NCBI RefSeq assembly: GCF_028473745.1
Contig: NZ_CP101137.1
Coordinates: 2,976,001-3,040,000 of the forward strand
Length of the DNA: 64,000 bases
Direction of reading: 5' to 3'
DNA from: Streptomyces sp. M92
Lineage (GTDB): Bacteria; Actinomycetota; Actinomycetes; Streptomycetales; Streptomycetaceae
Numbering within the stretch: position 1 is the first letter of the stretch; each line of letters opens with the position of its first letter. Positions 12,095-20,215 of this stretch are shown piece after piece. Below the pieces are notes generated by a model that saw only the letters and a list, made by a program, of their open reading frames with translations, searched no databases and was not told the DNA's origin. A program made the position numbers and the translations under genes.

Positions 12095-13018
12095 ATGGGA
12101 CGCTACGTCGTCCGGCGGCTGCTCCAGATGATCCCGGTCTTCATCGGGGCCACGCTGCTGATCTTCCTGATGGTCAACGTGATGGGCGACCCCATCGCGG
12201 GCCTGTGCGGCGACCGGGAGTGCGACCCGGCGACGGCCGCGCAGCTGCGGCACGAGTTCGGCCTCGACCAGCCCGTGTGGCAGCAGTACGCCACCTACAT
12301 GGGCAACCTCTTCACCGGCGACTTCGGCACCGCCTTCAACGGCCAGCCGGTCACCGAGCTGATGGGCACCGCCTTCCCGGTCACCATCCGGCTGACCGTC
12401 GTGGCGATCCTCTTCGAGATCGTCGTCGGCATCGTCCTGGGTGTCGTCACCGGTCTGCGCCGCGGCCGCCCCGTCGACACCGGGGTGCTGCTCCTGACCC
12501 TCGTCGTGATCTCCGTCCCCACCTTCGTCACCGGCCTCCTCCTCCAGCTCCTGCTCGGCGTCAAGTGGGGCTGGATCGACCCGGCCGTCTCCACCGAGGC
12601 GCCCTTCCGCGAGCTGATCGTCCCCGGCCTGGTCCTCGCCTCGGTCTCCCTGGCGTACGTCACCCGCCTGACCCGCACCTCCATCGCGGAGAACCGGCGC
12701 TCCGACTACGTGCGCACCGCCGTCGCCAAGGGCCTGCCGCGCCACCGGGTCATCACCCGGCACCTGCTGCGCAACTCCCTCATCCCCGTCGTCACCTTCA
12801 TCGGCACCGACATCGGCGCCCTGATGGGCGGCGCCATCGTCACCGAGCGGATCTTCAACATCCACGGCGTCGGCTACCAGCTCTACCAGGGCATCCTGCG
12901 CCAGAACACCCAGACCGTCGTCGGCTTCGTCACCGTCCTGGTCCTCGTCTTCCTCGTCGCCAACCTCCTCGTCGACCTCCTGTACGCCGTACTCGACCCG
13001 AGGATCCGCTATGCCTGA
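12095..13018 (+). CDS. Oligopeptide ABC transporter permease (DppB type), second operon
   Basis: Membrane subunit of 307 residues, starting GRYVVRRLLQMIPVFIGATL with the usual first helix and ending LLYAVLDPRIRYA, the DppB-family C-terminus. The EAA loop is near residues 200-225 (SDYVRTAVAKGLPRHRVI). As in BldKC, a periplasmic loop holds a Cys pair (CGDREC). GAGGGGG precedes the ATG. The gene overlaps the next permease by eight bases, so the pair is translationally coupled. Confidence 0.93.
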   Translation: MGRYVVRRLLQMIPVFIGATLLIFLMVNVMGDPIAGLCGDRECDPATAAQLRHEFGLDQPVWQQYATYMGNLFTGDFGTAFNGQPVTELMGTAFPVTIRLTVVAILFEIVVGIVLGVVTGLRRGRPVDTGVLLLTLVVISVPTFVTGLLLQLLLGVKWGWIDPAVSTEAPFRELIVPGLVLASVSLAYVTRLTRTSIAENRRSDYVRTAVAKGLPRHRVITRHLLRNSLIPVVTFIGTDIGALMGGAIVTERIFNIHGVGYQLYQGILRQNTQTVVGFVTVLVLVFLVANLLVDLLYAVLDPRIRYA

Positions 13019-13994
13019 CCACCAGCAGCCCTACGAGCCCGAGCGCGCCGTCGCCGGCACCGGCATGGGCGGGCAGATGGACCTGGGCGCGAGCGAGGCG
13101 GTCACCCTGGAGCAGCCGCCGGGACCGGACGGGGCGGACCCGCGCGACAAGCCCCGCAGCCTCTGGTCCGACGCCTGGCACGACCTGCGCCGCAACCCCG
13201 TCTTCATCATCTCGGCCCTGGTGATCCTCTTCCTGATCGTCATCTCCATCTGGCCGTCCCTGATCGCCTCCGGCAGCCCCCTCAAGTGCGACCTGGCCAA
13301 GGCCCAGGAGGGCTCCCAGTCCGGCCACCCCTTCGGCTTCAACGGCCAGGGCTGCGACGTCTACACCCGCACCGTCTACGGCGCCCGCACGTCGGTGGCG
13401 GTCGGCGTCCTCGCCACGCTGGGGGTCGCCGTCCTCGGCAGTGTGCTGGGCGGACTCGCCGGGTTCTTCGGCGGCGCCGGCGACGCGATCCTCTCCCGGA
13501 TCACCGACGTCTTCTTCGCGATCCCGGTGGTCCTCGGCGGCCTGGTCCTGCTCTCCGTCATCACCAGCAACACCGTCTGGCCGGTCATCGGCTTCATCGT
13601 GCTGCTCGGCTGGCCGCAGATCTCCCGCATCGCCCGCGGCTCCGTCATCACCGCCAAGCAGAACGACTACGTCCAGGCGGCCCGCGCGCTCGGCGCCTCC
13701 AACTCCCGCCTCCTGCTGCGCCACATCGCGCCCAACGCGATCGCCCCGGTCATCGTCGTCGCCACCATCGCGCTCGGCACCTACATCTCCCTGGAGGCGA
13801 CCCTGTCCTTCCTCGGCGTCGGCCTCAAACCGCCCAGCGTCTCCTGGGGCATCGACATCTCCGCCGCCGCCCCCTACGTACGCAACGCCCCGCACGCCCT
13901 GCTCTGGCCCTCCGGGGCCCTCGCCGTCACCGTCCTCGCGTTCATCATGCTCGGCGACGCGGTGCGCGACGCCCTCGACCCGAAGCTGAGGTGA
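13011..13994 (+). CDS. Oligopeptide ABC transporter permease (DppC type), second operon
   Basis: Second membrane subunit, 327 residues. A charged N-terminus of about 60 residues is followed by helix 1 (FIISALVILFLIVISIWPSL) and the transport domain with an EAA loop near residues 218-240 (NDYVQAARALGASNSRLL). It overlaps the upstream permease by eight bases, and its stop codon forms GTGA with a possible start of the next gene. Confidence 0.93.
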   Translation: MPDHQQPYEPERAVAGTGMGGQMDLGASEAVTLEQPPGPDGADPRDKPRSLWSDAWHDLRRNPVFIISALVILFLIVISIWPSLIASGSPLKCDLAKAQEGSQSGHPFGFNGQGCDVYTRTVYGARTSVAVGVLATLGVAVLGSVLGGLAGFFGGAGDAILSRITDVFFAIPVVLGGLVLLSVITSNTVWPVIGFIVLLGWPQISRIARGSVITAKQNDYVQAARALGASNSRLLLRHIAPNAIAPVIVVATIALGTYISLEATLSFLGVGLKPPSVSWGIDISAAAPYVRNAPHALLWPSGALAVTVLAFIMLGDAVRDALDPKLR

Positions 13995-14002
13995 GCCGCC
14001 GC

Positions 14003-14986
14003 ATGCTGCTCGAAGTGCGCGACCTGCACGTGGAGTTCCACACCCGGGACGGCGTCGCCAAGGCCGTCAACGGCGTCAGCTACGGGGTCGACGCGGGGGA
14101 GACCCTGGCGGTCCTCGGCGAGTCGGGCTCCGGCAAGTCCGTCACCGCCCAGACGGTCATGGGCATCCTCGACACGCCGCCCGGCCGGATCACCGCCGGC
14201 GAGGTCCTCTTCGAGGGCCGGGACCTGCTGCAGCTGAAGGAGGAGGAGCGCCGGAAGGTCCGCGGCGCCGAGATGGCGATGATCTTCCAGGACGCGCTGT
14301 CCTCGCTCAACCCCGTCCTCACCGTCGGCGACCAGCTCGGCGAGATGTTCACCGTCCACCGGGGCATGTCGCGCAAGGACGCCCGCGCCAAGGCCGTCGA
14401 GCTGATGGACCGCGTCCGCATCCCGGCCGCGAAGGAGCGGGTGCGGCAGTACCCGCACCAGTTCTCCGGCGGCATGCGCCAGCGCATCATGATCGCCATG
14501 GCGATGGCCCTGGAGCCGAAGCTCATCATCGCCGACGAGCCCACCACCGCCCTCGACGTTACCGTCCAGGCCCAGGTCATGGACCTGCTCGCGGAGCTCC
14601 AGCGCGAGCTGCACATGGGCCTGATCCTCATCACCCACGATCTCGGCGTCGTCGCCGACGTCGCCGACAAGATCGCGGTGATGTACGCGGGCCGGATCGT
14701 CGAGACCGCCCCCGTCCACGACATCTACAAGGCGCCCGCCCACCCCTACACCCGCGGCCTGCTGGAGTCGATCCCGCGCCTGGACCAGAAGGGCCAGGAG
14801 CTGTACGCCATCAAGGGCCTGCCGCCCAACCTCACCCGCATCCCGCCCGGCTGCGCCTTCCACCCTCGCTGCCCGATGGCCCAGGACGTCTGCCGCACCG
14901 ACGTACCGCCCCTGTACGACGTGACCGAGTCCGACGCCGAGCGGGGCAGCGCCTGCCACTTCTGGAGGGAGTGCCTGCATGGCTGA
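14003..14986 (+). CDS. Oligopeptide ABC transporter ATPase (DppD type), second operon
   Basis: First ATPase subunit, 327 residues, with Walker A GESGSGKS, signature SGGMRQR, Walker [13 protein letters not shown] and the C-terminal [10 protein letters not shown] motif of oligopeptide importers. Two starts are possible: a GTG at 13991 overlapping the previous stop, or the ATG at 14003. I choose the ATG because GAGGTGAG lies at proper distance and the conserved protein begins [12 protein letters not shown]. It overlaps the next ATPase gene by eight bases. Confidence 0.93.
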   Translation: MLLEVRDLHVEFHTRDGVAKAVNGVSYGVDAGETLAVLGESGSGKSVTAQTVMGILDTPPGRITAGEVLFEGRDLLQLKEEERRKVRGAEMAMIFQDALSSLNPVLTVGDQLGEMFTVHRGMSRKDARAKAVELMDRVRIPAAKERVRQYPHQFSGGMRQRIMIAMAMALEPKLIIADEPTTALDVTVQAQVMDLLAELQRELHMGLILITHDLGVVADVADKIAVMYAGRIVETAPVHDIYKAPAHPYTRGLLESIPRLDQKGQELYAIKGLPPNLTRIPPGCAFHPRCPMAQDVCRTDVPPLYDVTESDAERGSACHFWRECLHG

Positions 14987-16046
14987 GACCACCGAGCCGA
15001 TCCTCGAAGTCCGCGGCCTGGTCAAGCACTATCCGCTGACCTCCGGCATCCTCTTCAAGAAGCAGGTCGGCGCGGTGAAGGCCGTCGACGGCGTCGACTT
15101 CACGCTGGCCCGCGGGGAGACCCTGGGCATCGTCGGCGAGTCCGGCTGCGGCAAGTCCACGGTCGCCAAGATGCTGGTCAACCTGGAGAGGCCGACGGCC
15201 GGCGAGATCCGCTACAAGGGCGAGGACATCACCCGGCTGTCGGGCAAGGCCCTGAAGGCCGTACGCCGCAACATCCAGATGGTCTTCCAGGACCCCTACA
15301 CCTCCCTCAACCCGCGCATGACGGTCGGCGACATCATCGGGGAGGCCTACGACATCCACCCCGAGGTGGCCCCCAAGGGCGACCGGCGCGGGCGCGTGCA
15401 GCACCTGCTGGACGTGGTCGGCCTCAACCCGGAGTACATCAACCGCTACCCCCACCAGTTCTCCGGCGGCCAGCGCCAGCGCATCGGCATCGCGCGCGGC
15501 CTCGCGTTGCGCCCCGAGATCATCGTCGCCGACGAGCCGGTCTCGGCCCTCGACGTCTCCGTCCAGGCCCAGGTGATCAACCTGCTGGGCCGCCTCCAGG
15601 ACGAGTTCGACCTCTCCTACATCTTCATCGCCCACGACCTGTCGATCGTCCGGCACATCTCCGACCGGGTCGGCGTGATGTACCTGGGCCGCATCGTGGA
15701 GACCGGCCGCGACGCCGAGATCTACGACCACCCGACGCACCCCTACACCCAGGCGCTGCTGTCCGCCGTGCCCGTACCGGACCCGGAGGCCCGGGAGCAC
15801 CGCGAGCGCATCATCCTGGCCGGTGACGTCCCGTCGCCCACCAACATCCCGTCCGGCTGCCGCTTCCGCACCCGCTGCTGGAAGGCGCGGGAGCGCTGCG
15901 CCCTTGAGGTGCCGGCGCTGGCGGTGCCGGCCGAGTTCCGGGGCGTCCAGGGCCCCGCCGCCCACGACTCGGCGTGCCACTTCGCCGAGGAGAAGCAGGT
16001 GGTGCCGGAGACGGAGGACGGCGGAGACGGCAGCGGGCCGGGGTGA
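14979..16046 (+). CDS. Oligopeptide ABC transporter ATPase (DppF type), second operon
   Basis: Second ATPase subunit, 355 residues, with Walker A GESGCGKS, signature SGGQRQR, Walker [13 protein letters not shown] and the C-terminal [15 protein letters not shown] motif. A GGAGGG precedes the ATG. It closes the operon. No clear hairpin is visible in the 128 bases before the convergent peptidase gene. Confidence 0.94.
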   Translation: MAETTEPILEVRGLVKHYPLTSGILFKKQVGAVKAVDGVDFTLARGETLGIVGESGCGKSTVAKMLVNLERPTAGEIRYKGEDITRLSGKALKAVRRNIQMVFQDPYTSLNPRMTVGDIIGEAYDIHPEVAPKGDRRGRVQHLLDVVGLNPEYINRYPHQFSGGQRQRIGIARGLALRPEIIVADEPVSALDVSVQAQVINLLGRLQDEFDLSYIFIAHDLSIVRHISDRVGVMYLGRIVETGRDAEIYDHPTHPYTQALLSAVPVPDPEAREHRERIILAGDVPSPTNIPSGCRFRTRCWKARERCALEVPALAVPAEFRGVQGPAAHDSACHFAEEKQVVPETEDGGDGSGPG

Positions 16047-16174
16047 CATGGCGCTCCCCGGCCCGCTTACGGCACCCGCACGGCCGTACGCCGATCAGCG
16101 TGCCGCGTCCGTATATCGGGACCGCGTCGGTGAAGTTGCCCGCGTGTTAAAGCGGTTGGCGCACACGGGTGACG

Positions 16175-18301
16175 TCAGGCCCGCGGCATGTTCAGCGACC
16201 GCTTGAGGAAGTCCACCTGGAGCAGCAGCAGGTTCTCTGCGACCGACTCCTGCGGGGTCATGTGCGTGACGCCGGACAGCGGCAGCACCTCGTGCGGACG
16301 CCCCGCGGCCAGCAGGGCCGAGGACAGCCGCAGGGAGTGGGCGACCACGACGTTGTCGTCCACCAGCCCGTGGACGACCATCATGGGCCGGTGCGGCTCG
16401 GCGGCGTCGACGAGTCCCGCGTCGTCGATGACCGAGTTGCGGCGGTAGACCTCCGGCTGCTCGTCGGGGTGGCCGACGTAGCGCTCCTGGTAGTGGGTGT
16501 CGTAGAGCCGCAGGTCGGTGACCGGGGCTCCGACGACGGCGGCGTGGAAGACGTCCGGCCGGCGCAGCGCGGCCAGCGCCGCCAGGTAGCCGCCGAAGGA
16601 CCAGCCCCGGATGGCCACCCGGTTCAGGTCCAGCGGGAAGTCGGCGGCGAGGGCGTGCAGGGAGTCCACCTGGTCCTGGAGGACGACGGCGGCGATGTCG
16701 TCCTTGACGGCCTTCTCCCAGGCGGGGGAGCGGCCCGGGGTGCCCCGTCCGTCGGCGACGACCACCGCGAACCCCTGGTCGGCGAACCACTGCGAGGTGA
16801 GGTGGGCGTTGTGCGCGGCCACCACGCGCTGGCCGTGCGGGCCACCGTACGGGTCCAGGAGGACGGGGAGGGGGGTGTCACCGTGGTAGTCCCTTGGCAT
16901 AAGCACGGCGCACGGGACACGGCGTGCGCCCCCCTGGGTGAGCGTCACGCGCGGGGACAAACCGGGGTCTTCGGCGTACGAGGCGACGGTCGCGGCCGGC
17001 TTCCCGTCGCGCAGGACCTGCACCCGGGCCCCCGGCCGGTCGAGCGTCGCCGAGACCAGAACGGTCACGTTCCCGGCGCGCACCGCGGAGTGCACCCCGG
17101 GCTCCTGGGAGACGCGCTCCACGCCGAGTTCGTTCACCCGGTAGACGTGCACCTCGCCCGTCTCGGGGCCCTCCGCCTCCTCACCGGCCGACGCGGAGAC
17201 CAGCACGTCGTCGCCGGACACGTCGAGTACGGCCCGCAGATGCAACTGCGCACCGGTGAGCGGGCGTTCACCGACCGCCAGGACCCGCGCGCCACCCTCG
17301 TCGGCGATCCGCACGAGCTGTCCGGAAGGGCTCCAGCAGGGCACGCCGGGGAAGAGTTCCAGCCAAACTGGATCTTCGTCGGCGTGCACCATCCGGGTCG
17401 CCCCGGACTCGGTGTCCACCGCCAGGAACAACTGGCTGCGCTGGTCGCGCGCCTGTACGAGAAGGAGCGGGGCACCCGCCGCTGACCAGTGCACTCGCGC
17501 CAGATACGGGTACCGCGCCCGGTCCCACAGGACCTCCGTGCGCCCCCCGTCCAGCCCGACCACGAACAGCCGTACGTCCGCGTTGGCCGTGCCCGCCGCC
17601 GGATACGGCACGTGGTGTGGATCACGGTCGGGATGAGCGGGATCGGAGATCCACCACCGCCGCACCGGCGTGTCGTCCACGCGCGCCACGAGCAGCCGGT
17701 CCGACTCCGGCCCCCACCAGAAGCCCCGGCTGCGCCCCATCTCCTCGGCGGCGATGAACTCGGCGAGCCCGTACGTGACGCCCTTGGCGTCCGCCTCGGC
17801 CAGCGCCCGGTCGTCGTCGCCCTCGGCGCCGACGACCCGCAGGGCACCCCGGGCGACGTAGGCGATGTACCGGCCGTCGGGGGAGGGGCGCGGGTCGATC
17901 ACCGGCCCGGGGGCGGGCAGTTCCCGGGCGGTCCCGGCCCGCAGCTCGGCCGCGAAGAGGCGCCCGGACAAGGCGAAGGAGGCCAGCTCCAGGGCCGAGT
18001 CGGTGGCGTAGCCGACGATGCCGGCGCCGCCCTCGCGGCTGCGCTCCCGCCGCGCCCGTTCCTCGGGCGGCAGATGCTCCTCGGCGCCGCCCAGGAGGGC
18101 GCGCGGGTCGGCGGCGACGCGCTCCCCGCCCTCCTCGACGTCGAGGATCCACAGCGAGTTGGCCCGGTCCGTGCCGGAGCCGGAGCGCAGGAAGGCGACC
18201 CGTGAACCGTCGGGCGCCACGGTGAACGAACGCGGCGCGCCGAGCGTGAACCGCTGGGTGCGGGCGTGCCGTTTGGGGAAGGAGTCGGACTCGGTCGTCA
18301 T
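16175..18301 (-). CDS. S9 family serine peptidase (dipeptidyl-peptidase IV-like)
   Basis: Serine exopeptidase of the prolyl oligopeptidase family, likely cytoplasmic since no signal peptide is seen. The 708-residue product has a beta-propeller-like N-terminal half (DPP4 N-region, to about residue 450) and a C-terminal alpha/beta-hydrolase domain with the nucleophile motif GWSFGG (Ser568), an Asp in the VHGLVDDNV region and the catalytic His in GVTHMTP (His680). The ATG at 18301 (MTTESDSFPK) is favoured over the upstream in-frame start because homologous sequence begins there. Being next to two peptide importers, it may help digest imported peptides, but that is inference. Confidence 0.92.
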   Translation of the reverse strand: MTTESDSFPKRHARTQRFTLGAPRSFTVAPDGSRVAFLRSGSGTDRANSLWILDVEEGGERVAADPRALLGGAEEHLPPEERARRERSREGGAGIVGYATDSALELASFALSGRLFAAELRAGTARELPAPGPVIDPRPSPDGRYIAYVARGALRVVGAEGDDDRALAEADAKGVTYGLAEFIAAEEMGRSRGFWWGPESDRLLVARVDDTPVRRWWISDPAHPDRDPHHVPYPAAGTANADVRLFVVGLDGGRTEVLWDRARYPYLARVHWSAAGAPLLLVQARDQRSQLFLAVDTESGATRMVHADEDPVWLELFPGVPCWSPSGQLVRIADEGGARVLAVGERPLTGAQLHLRAVLDVSGDDVLVSASAGEEAEGPETGEVHVYRVNELGVERVSQEPGVHSAVRAGNVTVLVSATLDRPGARVQVLRDGKPAATVASYAEDPGLSPRVTLTQGGARRVPCAVLMPRDYHGDTPLPVLLDPYGGPHGQRVVAAHNAHLTSQWFADQGFAVVVADGRGTPGRSPAWEKAVKDDIAAVVLQDQVDSLHALAADFPLDLNRVAIRGWSFGGYLAALAALRRPDVFHAAVVGAPVTDLRLYDTHYQERYVGHPDEQPEVYRRNSVIDDAGLVDAAEPHRPMMVVHGLVDDNVVVAHSLRLSSALLAAGRPHEVLPLSGVTHMTPQESVAENLLLLQVDFLKRSLNMPRA

Positions 18302-18487
18302 GCCTCGACCATATTGGCCATGCGCCCCCTTGTGCGGCCGTGCGCCGAGAGATGCGCGCGCACGGATAGTTATGATCACTAGCGCACAGTGGGTATCAAC
18401 CAGGTACCCGCTGCGTGGATTTATCTGTCCCGAGGTTCGACTGCGTCCGACTCCCCATGTCCCTGGGCCTATTGGAGGTGAGCCGCC

Positions 18488-18682
18488 GTGGCACTCTCGA
18501 TTTCGGCGGTTGTGCTGCTGGCGATCATCGTCTTCCTGCTGGTCAAGAAGTCAGGTCTGAAGGCGGGGCATGCGGTCGTCTGCATGCTGCTGGGCTTCTA
18601 CCTGGCCTCCTCGACCGTCGCGCCCACGATCAGTGAGCTGACGACGAACATCGCGGGGATGATCGGGAGCATCAACTTCTGA
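18488..18682 (+). CDS. Small membrane protein, 64 residues
   Basis: Short protein with two hydrophobic stretches: residues 2-20 ([19 protein letters not shown]) and about 27-45 ([19 protein letters not shown]), followed by a short tail. The GTG start has an excellent ribosome binding site (GGAGGTGA), which supports translation. I recognise it only as a conserved streptomycete hypothetical; function unknown. It lies between the divergent peptidase gene and mshB. Confidence 0.75.
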   Translation: MALSISAVVLLAIIVFLLVKKSGLKAGHAVVCMLLGFYLASSTVAPTISELTTNIAGMIGSINF

Positions 18683-18734
18683 CGGCCGGCTCCGGCGGCG
18701 GTCGGGGCGTGTCGTGGTCGGGGCGGCGGCCTCA

Positions 18735-18740
18735 TAGGGT
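18735..18740 (+). promoter_or_regulatory. Probable -10 element (TAGGGT) of mshB
   Basis: TAGGGT ends seven bases before the mshB ATG, which would place transcription start at or next to the A of the start codon. The same hexamer and spacing occur before dapE. A GGAG between the two could still serve as a ribosome binding site if transcription starts further upstream. Confidence 0.45.
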
Positions 18741-18747
18741 GGAGCCC

Positions 18748-19641
18748 ATGACGGAACTGCCCTCCCGGCGTCTGCTGCTGGTGCACGCGCACCCGGACGA
18801 CGAGTCGATCAACAACGGCGTCACCATGGCCAGGTACGCGGCCGAGGGCGCCCACGTGACGCTGGTGACCTGCACCCTCGGTGAGCGGGGCGAGGTCATC
18901 CCGCCCGGGCTCGCGCACCTGACCGGCGCCGCCCTCGGCGGGCACCGCCGCGAGGAGCTGGCCGCCGCCATGCGTGCGCTCGGCGTCGAGGACTTCCGGC
19001 TGCTCGGCGGGCCGGGCCGGTTCGCGGACTCCGGGATGCTGGGCCTGCCCGACAACGACGACCCCGGCTGCCTGTGGCAGGCCGACGTCGACCGGGCCGC
19101 CGAACTGCTCGTCGAGGTGATCCGCGAGGTCCGGCCGCAGGTCCTCGTCACCTACGACCCGGACGGCGGCTACGGCCACCCCGACCACATCCAGGCCCAC
19201 CGCATCGCCATGCGGGCGGTGGAGCTGGCGGCCGACGCCGGGTGCCCCGTCGCCAAGGTCTACTGGAACCGCGTGCCGCGCTCCGTCGCCGAGGACGCCT
19301 TCGCCCGCCTGGACGAGGAGCTGCCGCTCCTGCCCTTCGAGAAGGCGGCCGGCGTCGGGGACGTACCGGGCGTCGTGGACGACGAGCTGATCACCACCGA
19401 GATCCGCGGCGAGGGCTTCACGCACGCGGCCAAGGCCGCCGCCATGCGCGCGCACGCCACGCAGATCACCGTGGACGGGCCGTACTTCGTCCTCTCCAAC
19501 GAACTGGCCCAGCCGCTGTTCACCACCGAGTACTACGAACTGGTGCGCGGCGAGCGCGGCTCGGGCGACGGTGACGACGGGCGCGAGAGTGACCTCTTCG
19601 CCGGAATCGAGAACGGCACCGGCATCCAGGAGGCGTCGTGA
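18748..19641 (+). CDS. mshB: MshB, GlcNAc-Ins deacetylase of mycothiol synthesis
   Basis: Zinc-dependent enzyme that removes the acetyl group of 1D-myo-inositol 2-acetamido-2-deoxy-alpha-D-glucopyranoside to give GlcN-Ins, the second step of mycothiol synthesis in the cytoplasm. The 297-residue product has the LmbE-type zinc motif AHPDDE at residues 14-19 and the third ligand in [11 protein letters not shown] near 148. Length fits MshB rather than the mycothiol-conjugate amidase Mca, but the two families are similar. The next gene starts within its stop codon (GTGA), so they form an operon. Confidence 0.92.
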   Translation: MTELPSRRLLLVHAHPDDESINNGVTMARYAAEGAHVTLVTCTLGERGEVIPPGLAHLTGAALGGHRREELAAAMRALGVEDFRLLGGPGRFADSGMLGLPDNDDPGCLWQADVDRAAELLVEVIREVRPQVLVTYDPDGGYGHPDHIQAHRIAMRAVELAADAGCPVAKVYWNRVPRSVAEDAFARLDEELPLLPFEKAAGVGDVPGVVDDELITTEIRGEGFTHAAKAAAMRAHATQITVDGPYFVLSNELAQPLFTTEYYELVRGERGSGDGDDGRESDLFAGIENGTGIQEAS

Positions 19642-20060
19642 GCGGCCGTACCGAACCGACGAACTCCGCCTTGGCCCAGCCGCTGCGTCCGCCGTCCCTC
19701 GGGCGGGCCGCCCTCTACCTCGGGCTCTTCGTGCTCGGTGCCGTGGTCGGCGTGGCCGGCGCGCTGGTGCAGCCGGCGTGGTTCCCGGGCGGGCTGCTGC
19801 TCGCGCTGGCCGCCGAGGCGGGCCTCTGCCTCGGCGCGGGCCGGGCCGTGGGACGCCGGGGCGCAGCCGTCGCGCCCGCGGCCGGCTGGGCGCTCGCCGT
19901 GGTCCTGCTCACCACCAGCCGGCCGGAGGGCGACTTCCTCTTCGCCGCCGGCAGCGGCTCCTATCTCTTCCTGCTCGGCGGCATCGCCATCGCTGTGATG
20001 TGTGCCACCCTCGCGCCGGTGCGGCAACCGGACGGCGACGCCGTCCGACTTCGCAAGTGA
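19638..20060 (+). CDS. Integral membrane protein, DUF6113-like
   Basis: A 140-residue protein with about four hydrophobic segments (for example [20 protein letters not shown] and the Ala/Val-rich stretch after residue 70). It overlaps mshB by four bases and has AGGAGG in front of its GTG, so it is co-translated with mshB. I associate it with DUF6113 from memory. Function unknown; the tight link to mshB is the main clue. Confidence 0.8.
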   Translation: MSGRTEPTNSALAQPLRPPSLGRAALYLGLFVLGAVVGVAGALVQPAWFPGGLLLALAAEAGLCLGAGRAVGRRGAAVAPAAGWALAVVLLTTSRPEGDFLFAAGSGSYLFLLGGIAIAVMCATLAPVRQPDGDAVRLRK

Positions 20061-20215
20061 CGTACCGCTTCGCCGTGGCGTCGGCGTGCGAGTCCGGTGT
20101 GGGTTTCCCCAGCGGTCCCGGGATACACGCGAGAGGCGGCCAGTATGGTGGTGCGCGCCGCCGAGCCGCCCGCTGAAGGTGTGACGGGCGGCGGAGCCAA
20201 CCGGGAGAACCTGCC

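Noticed and set aside
13286..14002. N-terminal extension of the second operon's first ATPase
   Set aside because: It overlaps the DppC-type permease in another frame and is Arg/Pro-rich; the ATPase domain starts at 14003.
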